Source of the DNA: Siphonodentalium dalli
Lineage: Eukaryota > Mollusca > Scaphopoda > Gadilida > Siphonodentaliidae
Assembly (NCBI GenBank): GCA_032622095.1
Contig: CP136061.1
Span: forward strand, 932,001 to 996,000
Direction: 5' to 3'
Length of the DNA: 64,000 bases
Positions 9,860-19,413 of this stretch are shown one piece after another. Within the stretch, counting starts at the first letter, position 1; the number at the start of each line of letters is the position of its first letter. The position numbers and the translations under genes were made by a program. Under the pieces are notes generated by a model, which saw nothing but the letters and a program-made list of their open reading frames with translations, was not told the origin of the DNA and made no database searches.

Positions 9860-11800
9860 TCACCAATCATGAGTAAATTTGAAGATATCATCAGGAAAAC
9901 TCAGGAATTCAACAGAACGGTCAATCATCAATTCTCTAAATTTATTGGCATTGGTTTCATTCCATCTCGATAACAAATCTGGAATTCTATTTAATTCTCC
10001 TGATATATGTATGCCCTTAATTTCAAATTGATGAGTGGCCGCTGTAAATTCAATTTCCCTCAAACATGACTGCATAAATGAATCATGCGTGGCACCTGAA
10101 TTTAACACACAAACAGATGATGAGTTATCACAGAAAACTAAAAAAAATTTACCTGTATAATAACTACCCCATAATTTCAAACTTACAACAATTGTAAGAA
10201 GCTCTAAACAATTTATATGCAAATTCTTTCTCAAAATGAATGACGGAAAGTTTCTGTGAAAGCACTCATTATAACTTATTCCTCCACATGACTGCAGAGT
10301 TGCATCACAGGCTAATTCTACATCTGGTTCACACCATTCCTCCAATATCATCATAGATACCCCATTATAATTAGCTAGAAACTTTTCCCACCATTTCAGA
10401 TCTTTTCGGACGTACTTCGGGATTGAAACCTTTATCCTTCTTGAATGAAATGTGCGCAACCATGCAAGTAGCCGTGACACAAACAAGCGCCCTGGCCTCA
10501 CACAAGATGACACAAAATTCAATTTTCCGAGCAAAGATTCCAATTCCTTTCTTAACACACGTTTCCTTTTTAACCATGAATTAATTAATTCTAGAATTTC
10601 ATTGACTCTGTCAATGTCTATGCTCAGTGTTAAATTTTGGGTATTAAACATGATTCCCAAAAATTTCATTGTTTTTGATGGAGAACAGCTCTTGTTTACT
10701 GCTTCTTCTAAGCCACAGTTGTCTAACAACTGTTTGAGATAATCAAATGCAGCTTCAGATTCTTCCTTCCCAGACTGACACCCCGCTAGATCATCTAAGT
10801 AGTTGACTAAATTATAATCAGATTGTTGCATCATGTAAGTTATGGAATCGGTTAATGATTGACATGCTAAAGCACTACTCCTCAGTCCCATTGGTAGTAC
10901 TCTATCGAAATATATATCACCATTCCATTTATAACCCAAGAAATTAATATCCCCTACATCAACTGGAATTTGTCTATAACAACGCTTGAGATCCCTGGCA
11001 AATAGAAATGAATTTTTCCCGAATTGTTTTATCAAATTTACCAAATTATCAACTGTAGGATACACTAATTTGTAGTTTTCACCCAAATACATGTTTTTTG
11101 GGATTAAATCATTGACACTATCACCTTCAGGAAAGCTTAAGTCCAAAATCACTCGCCTATCCGAGCTATCCCTTTTTGGTACAGAATTTAATGGTGACAA
11201 AAAGGCATTATCAAATGGTACATGACTAAATGGACCTATGATAGCCTTGTACAATATCTCTTTCTCAATGTACTTCTGCATTTCATTAGGAAATGAAGTA
11301 GCACCTTCATGATTTCTACAATTAGAATTGGTTACATGTAGTCTGATTTTTTGCAAATCAGTACAGGTGCCAATTGGAAAACCATACTCTAAAAATTCTA
11401 CAAGGTGTTTATTATTATAATCAGCTAACATTTCTTTGAAAAATGCTATGTTTAATTTTGAATAAACTGGGATTTTACATCCTTCAAAATTATGTAATCC
11501 AGATTGTCTAACTTTCACATTTTCATTGATTATGTCTTGATCAAATGCTACTTTCTTTTCATTGGTAATACTGCAAGTATCTATAGCACCAGTACCTAAT
11601 ACAACCTGCAAGATAGGAAATGTTTCAGAAATCTCTTCTCTTTGATGTATGGGCACGGGGGATGAAGCATTATAATTTATCTCATCCATTACCAGCTCGT
11701 CAACCTCCAAAGGTTTAGGAGTTTTCGATTCAAAAACAATGGACTTTTCATCAAATTCTATTTCTGGTTTGAGATTGTCAGTTTGGGAAGGTGTTACAAG
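9860..11800 (-). CDS. Reverse transcriptase-RNase H of the Ngaro element
   Basis: This polyprotein part copies the element's RNA. The frame runs from the codon after the gag stop (11800) to 9860, about 646 residues. RT motifs in order: SVPKRDSSDRRVILDLSF, LFARDLKRCYRQIPV, a LPMGLRSSALACQ segment and the catalytic NYLDDLAG, then a FLGIMFNTQN segment. RNase H follows: VELACDATLQSCGG (Asp), NCLELLTIVVSLKLWG (Glu), VFCDNSSSVCVLNSG (Asp) and a terminal RIPDLLSRW. This is the DIRS/Ngaro type of RT-RH. There is no ATG near the start and the frame equals that of gag, with only one UGA between. Readthrough of that stop is the simplest way to express it; the alternative is a non-AUG start such as the TTG at 11710. 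Confidence 0.9.
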   Translation of the reverse strand, partial: LVTPSQTDNLKPEIEFDEKSIVFESKTPKPLEVDELVMDEINYNASSPVPIHQREEISETFPILQVVLGTGAIDTCSITNEKKVAFDQDIINENVKVRQSGLHNFEGCKIPVYSKLNIAFFKEMLADYNNKHLVEFLEYGFPIGTCTDLQKIRLHVTNSNCRNHEGATSFPNEMQKYIEKEILYKAIIGPFSHVPFDNAFLSPLNSVPKRDSSDRRVILDLSFPEGDSVNDLIPKNMYLGENYKLVYPTVDNLVNLIKQFGKNSFLFARDLKRCYRQIPVDVGDINFLGYKWNGDIYFDRVLPMGLRSSALACQSLTDSITYMMQQSDYNLVNYLDDLAGCQSGKEESEAAFDYLKQLLDNCGLEEAVNKSCSPSKTMKFLGIMFNTQNLTLSIDIDRVNEILELINSWLKRKRVLRKELESLLGKLNFVSSCVRPGRLFVSRLLAWLRTFHSRRIKVSIPKYVRKDLKWWEKFLANYNGVSMMILEEWCEPDVELACDATLQSCGGISYNECFHRNFPSFILRKNLHINCLELLTIVVSLKLWGSYYTGKFFLVFCDNSSSVCVLNSGATHDSFMQSCLREIEFTAATHQFEIKGIHISGELNRIPDLLSRWNETNANKFRELMIDRSVEFLSFPDDIFKFTHDW

Positions 11801-13105
11801 TCATTGCCCTGAATTCCCTTGATGAGGACAAACTGAGCTGGATTCTGGATGAGACAAACATGCTTTATCTCTCTCTAGACATGTAGCACAAATGTGCTGT
11901 ACCTGTCTATTTTGCCCTTGTACAACTCTGAAATGGGGAGATTTCTTGCTACATTTCAACCTCTGATATTCAGGACAAAACCAATCCTTATTAAAGTTAT
12001 TTGCATTGACATTGCCTGTATTCTGATTCATTTGAATCTTGTTTTGGTTACCATAAGAACCTGAAGTGTTACTGTAAGTGTAACTTCCTCTAATATTCTT
12101 GACATTCATTGATTTTGATTTGGTATGCCCTACCAGCAATGGAGTTTCCAACATGTTGGTGTCATCACCCCACTTGGCTTGGCCATACTCAATCTTTCGA
12201 ATGAATGCTGCATAGAAATCAAGAAGTGATTTCCATTCATAAATTTCATGGTAATATGCCAATTTTCGAAGGAATGCCAGACGCCATTCTCTTTCCCTGC
12301 CATTCTCAAGTCTTAAAATAATTTCTAGCTCTCCAGCAACAAATTGATTAAAAGATAAATCTTTAAATCTGATTTCCTTGTTCACATATTCTAATTGTAA
12401 TAAGGATTGTGGACATAATTGTGGGTATAGAATAGTTGAGGAAGGCTTCGCTTCCAACCCAGATACAATTTTCTTTTTTTTGGATTTTTTACTGCGAAAG
12501 TTTTTCTTTGAGCTGTATGTACCATCACTGCAGGTACTCTCACAATCACTTTCTGTGTCACCATCGTAACTACTGTCCGATGATGACTGATCTCGTGAAT
12601 CGAATCCGGGTAAATTTAGCTTCTTCAATTTCGAAATCACTTCCTTTCTCAATGTTTTATCTTTTCGTAATTCATCTAAATTAAATGATTTACTTTTTTT
12701 ACCTTTCATTGTCAGTTTCTCAGCTTCAGCCAGCTCCTTTCTTGATCTTAACAACTCTTTCTGCAGCTGTGCCTTCCTTGCTTCTTTCTTTTCCTGCATG
12801 ATCATTTCCTTTCTCGATTTATTCTGCGCGATCTCCTGAATCATCGCCAGTTCCTCTTCGTCAACGTCGATCTCACCTCCATTGTTATCAGATTCATCGC
12901 TAGGCAATGGCTTTCGTGTGTAGTCGTCATCACTTCTGTTGCTGGTATCAGTCCCACTATTGGGCTGACTTGGTTGTTTGGTGGGAGTGTTTTTCCCTGA
13001 AGTCTTTCTGACAACTTCACCTTTTATGTGTAATTTTGCATAATCGACAGTGTCAACTCTCTTTTTTCTTTCTTCCTTCGGCATACTGCATGTGCAGATC
13101 AACAA
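11801..13105 (-). CDS. Gag-like ORF1 of the Ngaro element
   Basis: A structural, nucleic-acid-binding protein of 434 residues from the first ATG (13105), or about 427 from the second (13084, MPKEERKKR). The N-terminal third is charged and low in complexity. It includes an acidic DDD/DEE stretch, a likely coiled coil rich in Lys/Glu (about 90-160), a Ser/Asp-rich tract and a basic KKKKI patch. The C-terminal end carries a Cys/His cluster (WFCPEYQRLKC, HICATCLERDKAC, HPESSSVCPH) like that in other Ngaro/DIRS ORF1 proteins. It ends with CAA-TGA-CTT and the same frame continues into reverse transcriptase. Upstream (13106-13142) is a short leader to repeat A1. Confidence 0.8.
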   Translation of the reverse strand: MLICTCSMPKEERKKRVDTVDYAKLHIKGEVVRKTSGKNTPTKQPSQPNSGTDTSNRSDDDYTRKPLPSDESDNNGGEIDVDEEELAMIQEIAQNKSRKEMIMQEKKEARKAQLQKELLRSRKELAEAEKLTMKGKKSKSFNLDELRKDKTLRKEVISKLKKLNLPGFDSRDQSSSDSSYDGDTESDCESTCSDGTYSSKKNFRSKKSKKKKIVSGLEAKPSSTILYPQLCPQSLLQLEYVNKEIRFKDLSFNQFVAGELEIILRLENGREREWRLAFLRKLAYYHEIYEWKSLLDFYAAFIRKIEYGQAKWGDDTNMLETPLLVGHTKSKSMNVKNIRGSYTYSNTSGSYGNQNKIQMNQNTGNVNANNFNKDWFCPEYQRLKCSKKSPHFRVVQGQNRQVQHICATCLERDKACLSHPESSSVCPHQGNSGQ

Positions 13106-13142
13106 CGAAACGGATCGAGTGTTTCAAATTTTCATTAAAGTC

Positions 13143-13389
13143 GAAAAAAAATTGCCAATGTTGACAGTTCGAAATGTCGAGTCGATATGAATGAGATTTG
13201 GGCGCGAAACGCATTTATATGGATCAAGGTATTGTGGGAAATGTTCATGAATCTTGAGTACTATTTAATTATGACCTTCGACACTAGTATCAATGTCAAA
13301 CGTCAAAATTAAGGTATATAGAATACAGGGGCGTATCCAATGATTGTTTCAGGTCTAGTAATTACATATTTTGATTGCCAAAATAGCCC
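13143..13389 (-). repeat. Ngaro split direct repeat A1 (outer 5' end)
   Basis: Copy of 7501-7747; outer border at 'gccaaaatagccc' (13389). Transcription should start in or near this repeat, but no core promoter motif stands out. Confidence 0.9.
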
Positions 13390-13394
13390 TTTAA

Positions 13395-14063
13395 TCATAT
13401 TTTATGGCATAGATTGTTATTAAAACCGTATATCAAGTCACTATAAAAGAAATAATCGGAGACTCGAAAATTAAGTGGGCCTTTAAGAGTTAATCGTTCC
13501 TCATCAAACATCTGGTCAAATATTGAAAGCTCAAAGATGTATATCTCTTTCTGAGAGTCGAGACGTTGGACTGACTTTGGCGAGTTTTGTTTCGAAGCCA
13601 CAGTCGATTTTTGTTTCAGAGGAAATGTATCAGCGACAGAAGCTGTATCCGTTACCTGCGCTACAGGTTCTGGAACAAGAATAATATCAGTCGCCTCAAC
13701 TTGTGTTGCTAGTGATATACTGACGAGTTTGGTTTGACCCTGTGTCTGAGTGTTGACATCAGAACACTTCTTTGTAGACACGATTGTTGAGTATGTGACA
13801 TGTTGAATGGGTGGTCAAGGACGAACTATTTTCTTAGAATCTATATATGACAGATTCTTCTCAGCTTTACATCGTTATATCTTGAATCCATAATCCCAAA
13901 TGGAACACGAGCGATCCAATGCAGCATGTGAACCTAGACAGTTTGAAAAAAATTTAAGATTCGTACAACCCTTATGATCATGACCAGAAATAGAACATCG
14001 TACACATATTGTCTCCCATAGGGAGCCTCGCATATATAATATAATGCACTGAACTGTTTTCAA
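13395..14063 (-). pseudogene. LINE ORF1 fragment with zinc knuckles (two stops)
   Basis: A decayed nucleic-acid-binding ORF1 of a Jockey/CR1-like non-LTR retrotransposon. One frame reads through CVRCSISGHDHKGC (CCHC knuckle), a second Cys/His cluster with LGSHAALDRSC, then IWDYGFKI-stop-RCKAEKNLSYIDSKKIV and VSTKKCSDVNTQTQ. This is the order seen in LINE ORF1 proteins. Two in-frame stops (TAA, TGA) fall between the knuckles and the VNTQTQ part. Its 3' end meets the Ngaro border at 13390, so Ngaro inserted into or next to it. Confidence 0.65.
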
Positions 14064-14080
14064 GTCGTGTGCTTAATTCA

Positions 14081-14514
14081 TCTGTGCAATTGTCCCATAC
14101 GGATGCAGCATATTCTATGATTGGATGAATGTAATAAAATATATTTTTTGAAGAATCTCTTTATTCAGCGTGAATCAATGCATTCGCATAATATTAATTT
14201 TCTTCCTAGCTCTATCTGTGATATCATCTCTGTGTGCAGCCCATTTGGCTTGATTGTCAAATGTTGACCCCAAGTGCTTATGCGAGCTATCTTCTCTTAT
14301 AATAGAATTGGACGTTTGAAATCGTGGATGGTCTATGGGAGTTCGCTATCTGGAGATGAGAGGAGACTCGGTTTTTTTTATGAAAAAGAGTAATAAGCCG
14401 TTGTGACCAATCAGCTAGCCTCACGATGTTCATATTAATCAGATGTGTTCCTCTGTTTTGATATTCTATAGTAAGAAACATGGATGTTTCGTCAGCAAAA
14501 GTCGAATATGACAA
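14081..14514 (-). pseudogene. LINE reverse transcriptase fragment, decayed
   Basis: Reads SYSTFADETSMFLTIEYQNR, where FADE stands in the place of the catalytic FADD/YADD, and then LADWSQRLITLFHKKNR. After frameshifts and stops it continues with ARKKINIM-like text and PIIEYAASVWDNCTDEL. This is the palm-to-thumb part of a Jockey/CR1-type RT. The second catalytic Asp is changed to Glu and several frames are needed, so it is dead. It lies upstream of an ORF1 fragment on the same strand, the reverse of the normal LINE order, so the two pieces come from different insertions or a rearrangement. Confidence 0.65.
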
Positions 14515-14657
14515 GTAATATTTTCACAGATATAATTTATATAAACTATAAATATATGGATATTTGCCGGATTGAAACAACTGGTAACACTAAAATGTGT
14601 ACCTCATCAGTGACGTAATTGATAGTGACTGTACTCATCACCTTGTGTTATATACAC

Positions 14658-14822
14658 GTTATCGGTACAGTGAAGTGATATCGGCTGCAGTATCACGCCG
14701 AGTTGACGATGTCAGAACGCCGTATCAAACGAGCTGCCGCAGGCAGCGAGTTTGATGCGGCGATCTGATATCGTCAACGAGACGTGATGCTGCAGCCCAT
14801 ATCACTTCACTGTACCGATAAC
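14658..14822. repeat. Long hairpin 1 (165 bp)
   Basis: Near-perfect foldback with arms of about 80 nt and a 3-nt loop 'gca'. The outer arm is 'gttatcggtacagtgaagtg', the inner arm 'tatcaaacgagctgcc'. About 90% of the arm positions pair. Two sites are symmetric CGAG opposite CGAG mismatches. A second hairpin at 15102-15265 has the same layout with co-varying arms. No ORF, tRNA or known RNA family recognised. Confidence 0.85.
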
Positions 14823-15101
14823 AGCGTTTATTATATGACTATCGTTTTTCTTTCCCCAATACCGCTATTGTATAGCGATCATTTCCTGGCCATCGGATCA
14901 GCTGCAGTTTGATCCGATGACATACCACCCTTCCTCATCTCGCATACTGCGCATGACCGGAAAAAGCAGGACAGTTCTTTCTTTATTTTTGATACTAGCG
15001 AGCGTGTGAATTGGTTTCATTTCATAATTAATGAGAGAAATTGTGCTTTTTAAATAAAAGTATGTGCTTTTTAAATAAAAAGCATGTCATATAATAAACC
15101 T

Positions 15102-15265
15102 GTTATCGCTGCAGTGAATTGATCTGGGCTTCGCATCACGTCTCGTTGAAGAGGTCAGATCGCTGGATCAAACTCGACGCCTGCGGCGGCTCGTTTGATC
15201 CAGCGATCTGACCTCTTCAACTCGACGTGATACTTCGCCCCAGATCAATTCACTGCAGCGATAAC
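15102..15265. repeat. Long hairpin 2 (164 bp)
   Basis: Arms begin 'gttatcgctgcagtgaattg' and end 'caattcactgcagcgataac', with loop 'tgc'. It carries CTCG opposite CTCG mismatches at the same two heights as hairpin 1, i.e. the opposite orientation. Flanks after both hairpins share 'tttattatatgacta' and a 'cc(g/a)ctattgt(a/t)tagcgat'-like block in direct orientation. Non-coding. Confidence 0.85.
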
Positions 15266-15691
15266 ATGTATTTATTATATGACTACCACTAAATATAAAA
15301 CCCTTACACGTACCACTATTGTTTGGCGATAAATTCCGAGCAGTCGGAAAACGCTTGTCTGGTCGTGAGCCGTATCGGTATTCTAAGAATATAATAAAAT
15401 GCTGTATCGGCTCCAGAAACAAATTAAAACCAAATACAAAACTAAGCGCAACTTCTTAGCACGAGCTATAGTCTGTGGAATCGAATCTGTGGTGCTTACA
15501 TGGTGGCGATTTCTTCTCGGATCACGGTAAATGCGACGTAATGACCGCGTCTGATAATTTAGACAATTCACGGGGCGCCGTCAAATATACGGGATTTGCT
15601 GACAGTGTATACTGATTCTGCAGCAATGAGCTCACGACTTTAGTACCAAGGTACGAGATGTGGAGTGGATCCTCGCTGCTGAATGTATAAG

Positions 15692-15962
15692 GTTAGAAGG
15701 AACTAAATAAATAGAATTATGTCCCTTTCGTTTTTACACCCAATCTCAAATACGAGTTAAACAAATTCTAGCACGCGATTGGCGTATAATATTTCAATTA
15801 AATTTACAAATTCAAAAAATATAATACCCATGGCATGCATATATTTGGGTTTTCCCTAGTCTGAAATGCGTTCGTGTCCAAACATTATGCAGCAAATTTA
15901 GTAGGCGGGGCCAAACGTTTACACTGAGGCCAATATATGGAAAACATTTAGTTCCTTCTAAC
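15692..15962. mobile_element. Small MITE with perfect 16-bp TIRs
   Basis: Left end GTTAGAAGGAACTAAA at 15692 and its exact reverse complement ending at 15962; 271 bp in total, with no coding capacity. The sequence from 15963 to 16360 holds no gene I can support. Confidence 0.75.
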
Positions 15963-16461
15963 AACAAAGGACGTCCCGGCCAGCGCTATTCACATAATTG
16001 CGCATTGGCTCTATGTATCACCACATTGCAAGATATCGTATGTAAATGGAAACATACATGAATTCCGTCACTATAGCTGTAAGTTGTAACTATGGTGATT
16101 TAGCAGAATTGAGCTCATCACTTTACTAACAAGGTACTATAAATTTGGAGTAATACATGTGCACCCAATAATTTTTTATTTTGTTTTTAGGTCCGGGGCT
16201 ATTGCAGACCACTATTATCGGCTGGTGCACCCCGAAAGAAGTGACCCACCCTTACGAGATGGTCAAATTGCCCTGTCGGGTCAGTCCCCGCTAGAAGCGG
16301 AAGTAATTACCTCTATTCTCTCGCTCATTTCGTCTTGCTAAAAAAAGACTTTATGGTTATTACATCTCACGGAATACGAACCCTGACTTTGACGAAACGA
16401 AACGAAACGAAACGCCATCTTCGCGACGCTCGGTGGTGACACTAATACCACAACTTCTTTG

Positions 16462-16761
16462 ACTAAAATATGCTGACCCACTTAAACAATCCATCATTTC
16501 CTCAATGCGTGGAAGGGCATATGCATCTTTGATTGTGCGTTTGTTCAGCAATCTCTAATCGATACACATTCTTAGCTGGCCATTTTTCTTTCTCACTAGA
16601 ACTATGTTGGATGCCCAAGGACTATGAGAGTTCTCTATTATACCTGCTGACAACAATTCATTTATATGATTTCGAACTTCTTCAAACATCGACGGAGGTA
16701 TTCGCCTGTGTCACTGTTTAAAGAGAGTGTCATCTGTCATATTAATTCTGTGCTTAATGAA
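16462..16761 (-). pseudogene. Gypsy reverse transcriptase, N-terminal fragment
   Basis: Reads IKHRINMTDDTLFKQ-stop-HRRIPPSMFEE, then IIENSHSPWASNIVLVRKKN, LRMCID-stop-RLLNKRTIKDAYALPRIEE and CLSGSAYFS. This is the classical Ty3/Gypsy RT opening (SPWASPIVLVRKKDG and LNKxTIKDAYPLPRI motifs). It has two in-frame stops and ends before the catalytic aspartates. Sequence from 16180 to 16461 shows no recognisable continuation. Confidence 0.8.
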
Positions 16762-17908
16762 AGTGTCAATGACACTGTAGCTCAACTTGGAAAGGGAATA
16801 ATTTCATGTGTTAAAGTCAATGGAGTGATTAGGAATGTGGAAAATTAAAAGGCCTAGTTATGCAAAGAGTAAAATCTAAGATGGCCGCTGGCAGCCATGT
16901 TTTTTGCCGAATGACCCCAAAAAGACTCGTTCTCATTTACATGTCATTATTAACATCCAGTACAAATTTCATGATCTGACAAAAGATACGACCTGTAGCC
17001 TGTGTCAAAGGATTTAGTCATGCAAAGAGTAAAATCCAAGATGGCTGCTGGCAGCCATGTTTTTTGGCCAAATGACCCCAAAATGACTAATTCCCATCTA
17101 CATCTCATTGTTAACATCCGTAACATATTTCATGAAGATCTGACCAAAGCTACGACCTGTAGGCCGCGCCAAAGGATTTAGTCTTGCATAGAGTAAAATC
17201 CAATATGGCTGATGGTGGCCATGTTTTTTGGCCGAATGACCGCAAAATGACTCGTTCCAATCTACGTATCATTTTTAACATCCATGACAAATTTCATAAA
17301 GATCTGACCAAAGCTACGACCTGTAGGCCGCGCCAAAGAATTTAGTCATGCATAGAGTAAAATCCAAGATGGCTCCTTGCGGCCACGGTTTTTAGCCGAA
17401 TGACCCCAATATGACTCGTTCCCATCTACATGTCATTGTTAACATCCATGACAAATTTCATGAATATCTGACCAAAGCTACGACCTGTAGCTCGCGCCAA
17501 AGGATTTAGTCATGCAAAGAGTAAAATCCAAGATGGCTGCTGGCGGCCATGTTTTTTGGCGGAACGACCCCAAAATGACTCGTTCCCATCAACATGTCAA
17601 TATTAACATCCATGACAAATTTCATGATGATCAGACAAGCAGTATGACATGTAGCCCGCGCCAATAGATTGAATTTTGAAATCAAAAATGGCTGCTGGCG
17701 GCCATGTTTTTTTGCCGAATGACCCCAAAATGACTCGTTCCTATCTACATGTCAATGTCAACATTCATGACAAATTTCATAAAGATCAGACCAAATGTAT
17801 GACCTGTAGCCCACGGGAAAGGAAATTGTTGATGGACACATGGACACACGGACGACGGATGCCAATCCATGGCAATAGCTCAAACTTACAAAGTAAGTTG
17901 AGCTAACA
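16762..17908. mobile_element. Insertion with 163-bp satellite units inside Gypsy pol
   Basis: About 1.15 kb separating two halves of one Gypsy pol reading (…DQDIGFTS and IKHRI…). It contains about six units of roughly 163 bp built on 'gcaaagagtaaaatccaag', 'atggctgctggcggccatg' and 'acaaatttcatgaagatctg'. The left part ('gtcaatgacactgtagctca', 'gtcaatggagtgattaggaa') matches 43768-43860. Ends show short inverted 'agctcaact'/'agttgagct', consistent with a non-autonomous DNA element carrying an internal tandem array. Confidence 0.65.
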
Positions 17909-18580
17909 AGAGATGTGAAACCAATGTCTTGATCGTTAGTAGAGAAAACATCGTCATATGTTTTAACCAAGTTCAAAGTTTGTTCCAACTGCGAATTAGT
18001 AAGTGTGTTTGGCATGTCTATATCATTAATACCAGTTGTCTCAATAGGTTTATCCTTGACTTTATCGCACTGTGCAGTAGCAGGTTACACCTCGCAAAGA
18101 ATTGCATTTGGTGGAACAACAATTGTTCTTGACGAGACATCAGTCAACTGTATTGGTAAAGTTTCAATTCCACCATTAAAATTATAACTGAAAACCATTG
18201 GAGTAACATCAAAATCTTTCATCCAATTATTTTGAGTAACAGGCTGTACTATGGCACACGTAGGCTGATATGACAACTTTTTGGTTGGTTAACCTCTGAC
18301 AGTTACCTGACTGTTTGGAGGTAAACTGACATTGAAGTATCAGCACTTTTGACTAAGGCTAACCGATTATGATTTTTACATAAGGCACGTTGCCTTAAAG
18401 ATATGCAGCTAAAAGCTGTATGCCAAGCTGACCTATCAACCTGCTGTAAATATCTATCTCCACACTTAGCTATGCACTGATCAATCAAGACAGACAAGAC
18501 ATTGGTTCAAAGAAGCACAGGTACAACCCTATTATAATTACTATCATTGACGACAAGCAATATACACTTTTGTCTCACAT
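17909..18580 (-). pseudogene. Gypsy pol linker between protease and RT
   Basis: Contains IETLPIQLTDVSSRTIVVPP, a stop after NAILCEV, then MPNTLTNSQLEQTLNLVKTY and DDVFSTNDQDIGFTS. The latter is the typical linker before Gypsy RT (…QLExxLxLLxxYxDVFSxxDxDxGxT). The reading is interrupted by stops and then by the 16762-17908 insertion. The part at 18303-18497 shows no recognised motif. Confidence 0.65.
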
Positions 18581-18581
18581 T

Positions 18582-18884
18582 TTATTGACATAAACTGTCA
18601 ATTTCAACTTCCACTTCAATGCAACCTTTATATGGCAAAGGCTGTCCATCAGCACATTCAACATTTATAATTTCATTTAAAGATAATATTGGAGTGTTGA
18701 AATTGGTTTTGAAAAAGGTCCAACTTATAGTGGAAACTGTTGATCCAGTGTCCAACAAGCATTTAGTTGAGATACCATTTACTTTGATAACAGCTTCAGC
18801 TGGGAAACCAACTAAATCTGAAGAATCAATCTTAGACTGATTAAGGGACTTTATATGTACAGGTTTACCTATGGTCGTCCCCAC
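18582..18884 (-). pseudogene. Gypsy retropepsin-like aspartic protease
   Basis: Contains the active-site motif CLLDTGSTVSTIS (D-T-G), preceded by AVIKVNGIST and followed by a VECADGQPLPYKGCIEVEVE strand pair. It would cleave the element's polyprotein. The D-T-G is intact, but the surrounding polyprotein is broken by stops and shifts. Confidence 0.75.
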
Positions 18885-19261
18885 CCCATAGGCCGACGGA
18901 AGTTTTCCGACCTAAATATCTCAGTTCGCGTCTGCGAATACTCGTTTACCCACAATACAATATCTAGCAATGTGGTCAGGTTACACTTAAAGCAGGTAAT
19001 CTCTCTTTGATTGGAAGCTCCATAATCATCATAAGTCTTTGGCTTTGTATCATCATTTCGGGAATAACTTGATTGACGTTGATGGACTGGGTTATTATAG
19101 TTATACCTACCATACTGTTGTTGAGGGTTATAATTATACCTACCAGATGTTTGTTGAGGGTTATAATTATACCTACCAGATGTTTGTTGCCCCAATTGTT
19201 GACTCTGATGCTGTTGCTGAAATTCATGTTGTTCTTTTTTCAAAGTGTTAACCTCATTCAC
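18869..19261 (-). pseudogene. Gypsy nucleocapsid region with frameshifted zinc knuckle
   Basis: A Gln/Asn/Tyr-rich stretch with three or four tandem units of about 10 residues (YNYNPQQ-like; 30 bp in DNA at about 19100-19190) leads to a CCHC knuckle. The reading EITCFKCN continues in the next frame as DHIARYCIVGKR, so a single-base loss splits the C-x2-C half from the H-x4-C half. Confidence 0.7.
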
Positions 19262-19413
19262 TAACTCTCACACCATTGATTTTAACTAACTAACTTCAGA
19301 TGTATTTGATTGGGCTTGTTTAACAATTGCTCTCTTTGATTTATCCCCATTAACATTAATCTGGTCTTGCTCAATTTGGTGCATCGCAACTCTCAACTCA
19401 TCAAAATCTTTAA

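Larger units (their letters stand above)
7028..13389 (-). mobile_element. Ngaro/DIRS-order tyrosine-recombinase retrotransposon
   Basis: This is a 6.36-kb element read on the minus strand. It has split direct repeats in the order A1 (13389-13143), ORFs, B1 (7955-7748), A2 (7747-7501), a unique 265-bp segment, then B2 (7235-7028). A1/A2 are about 247 bp with roughly two differences; B1/B2 are 208 bp and look identical. B1 directly abuts A2, which in this order corresponds to the junction of the circular intermediate. The ORFs in order are gag-like, RT-RNase H, tyrosine recombinase and SGNH hydrolase. This is the known Ngaro plan; SGNH ORFs are known from some Ngaro elements. No target duplication is expected and none is evident. 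The near-identity of the repeats and the long open frames suggest recent activity, although the SGNH frame has a 1-nt shift. Confidence 0.88.
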
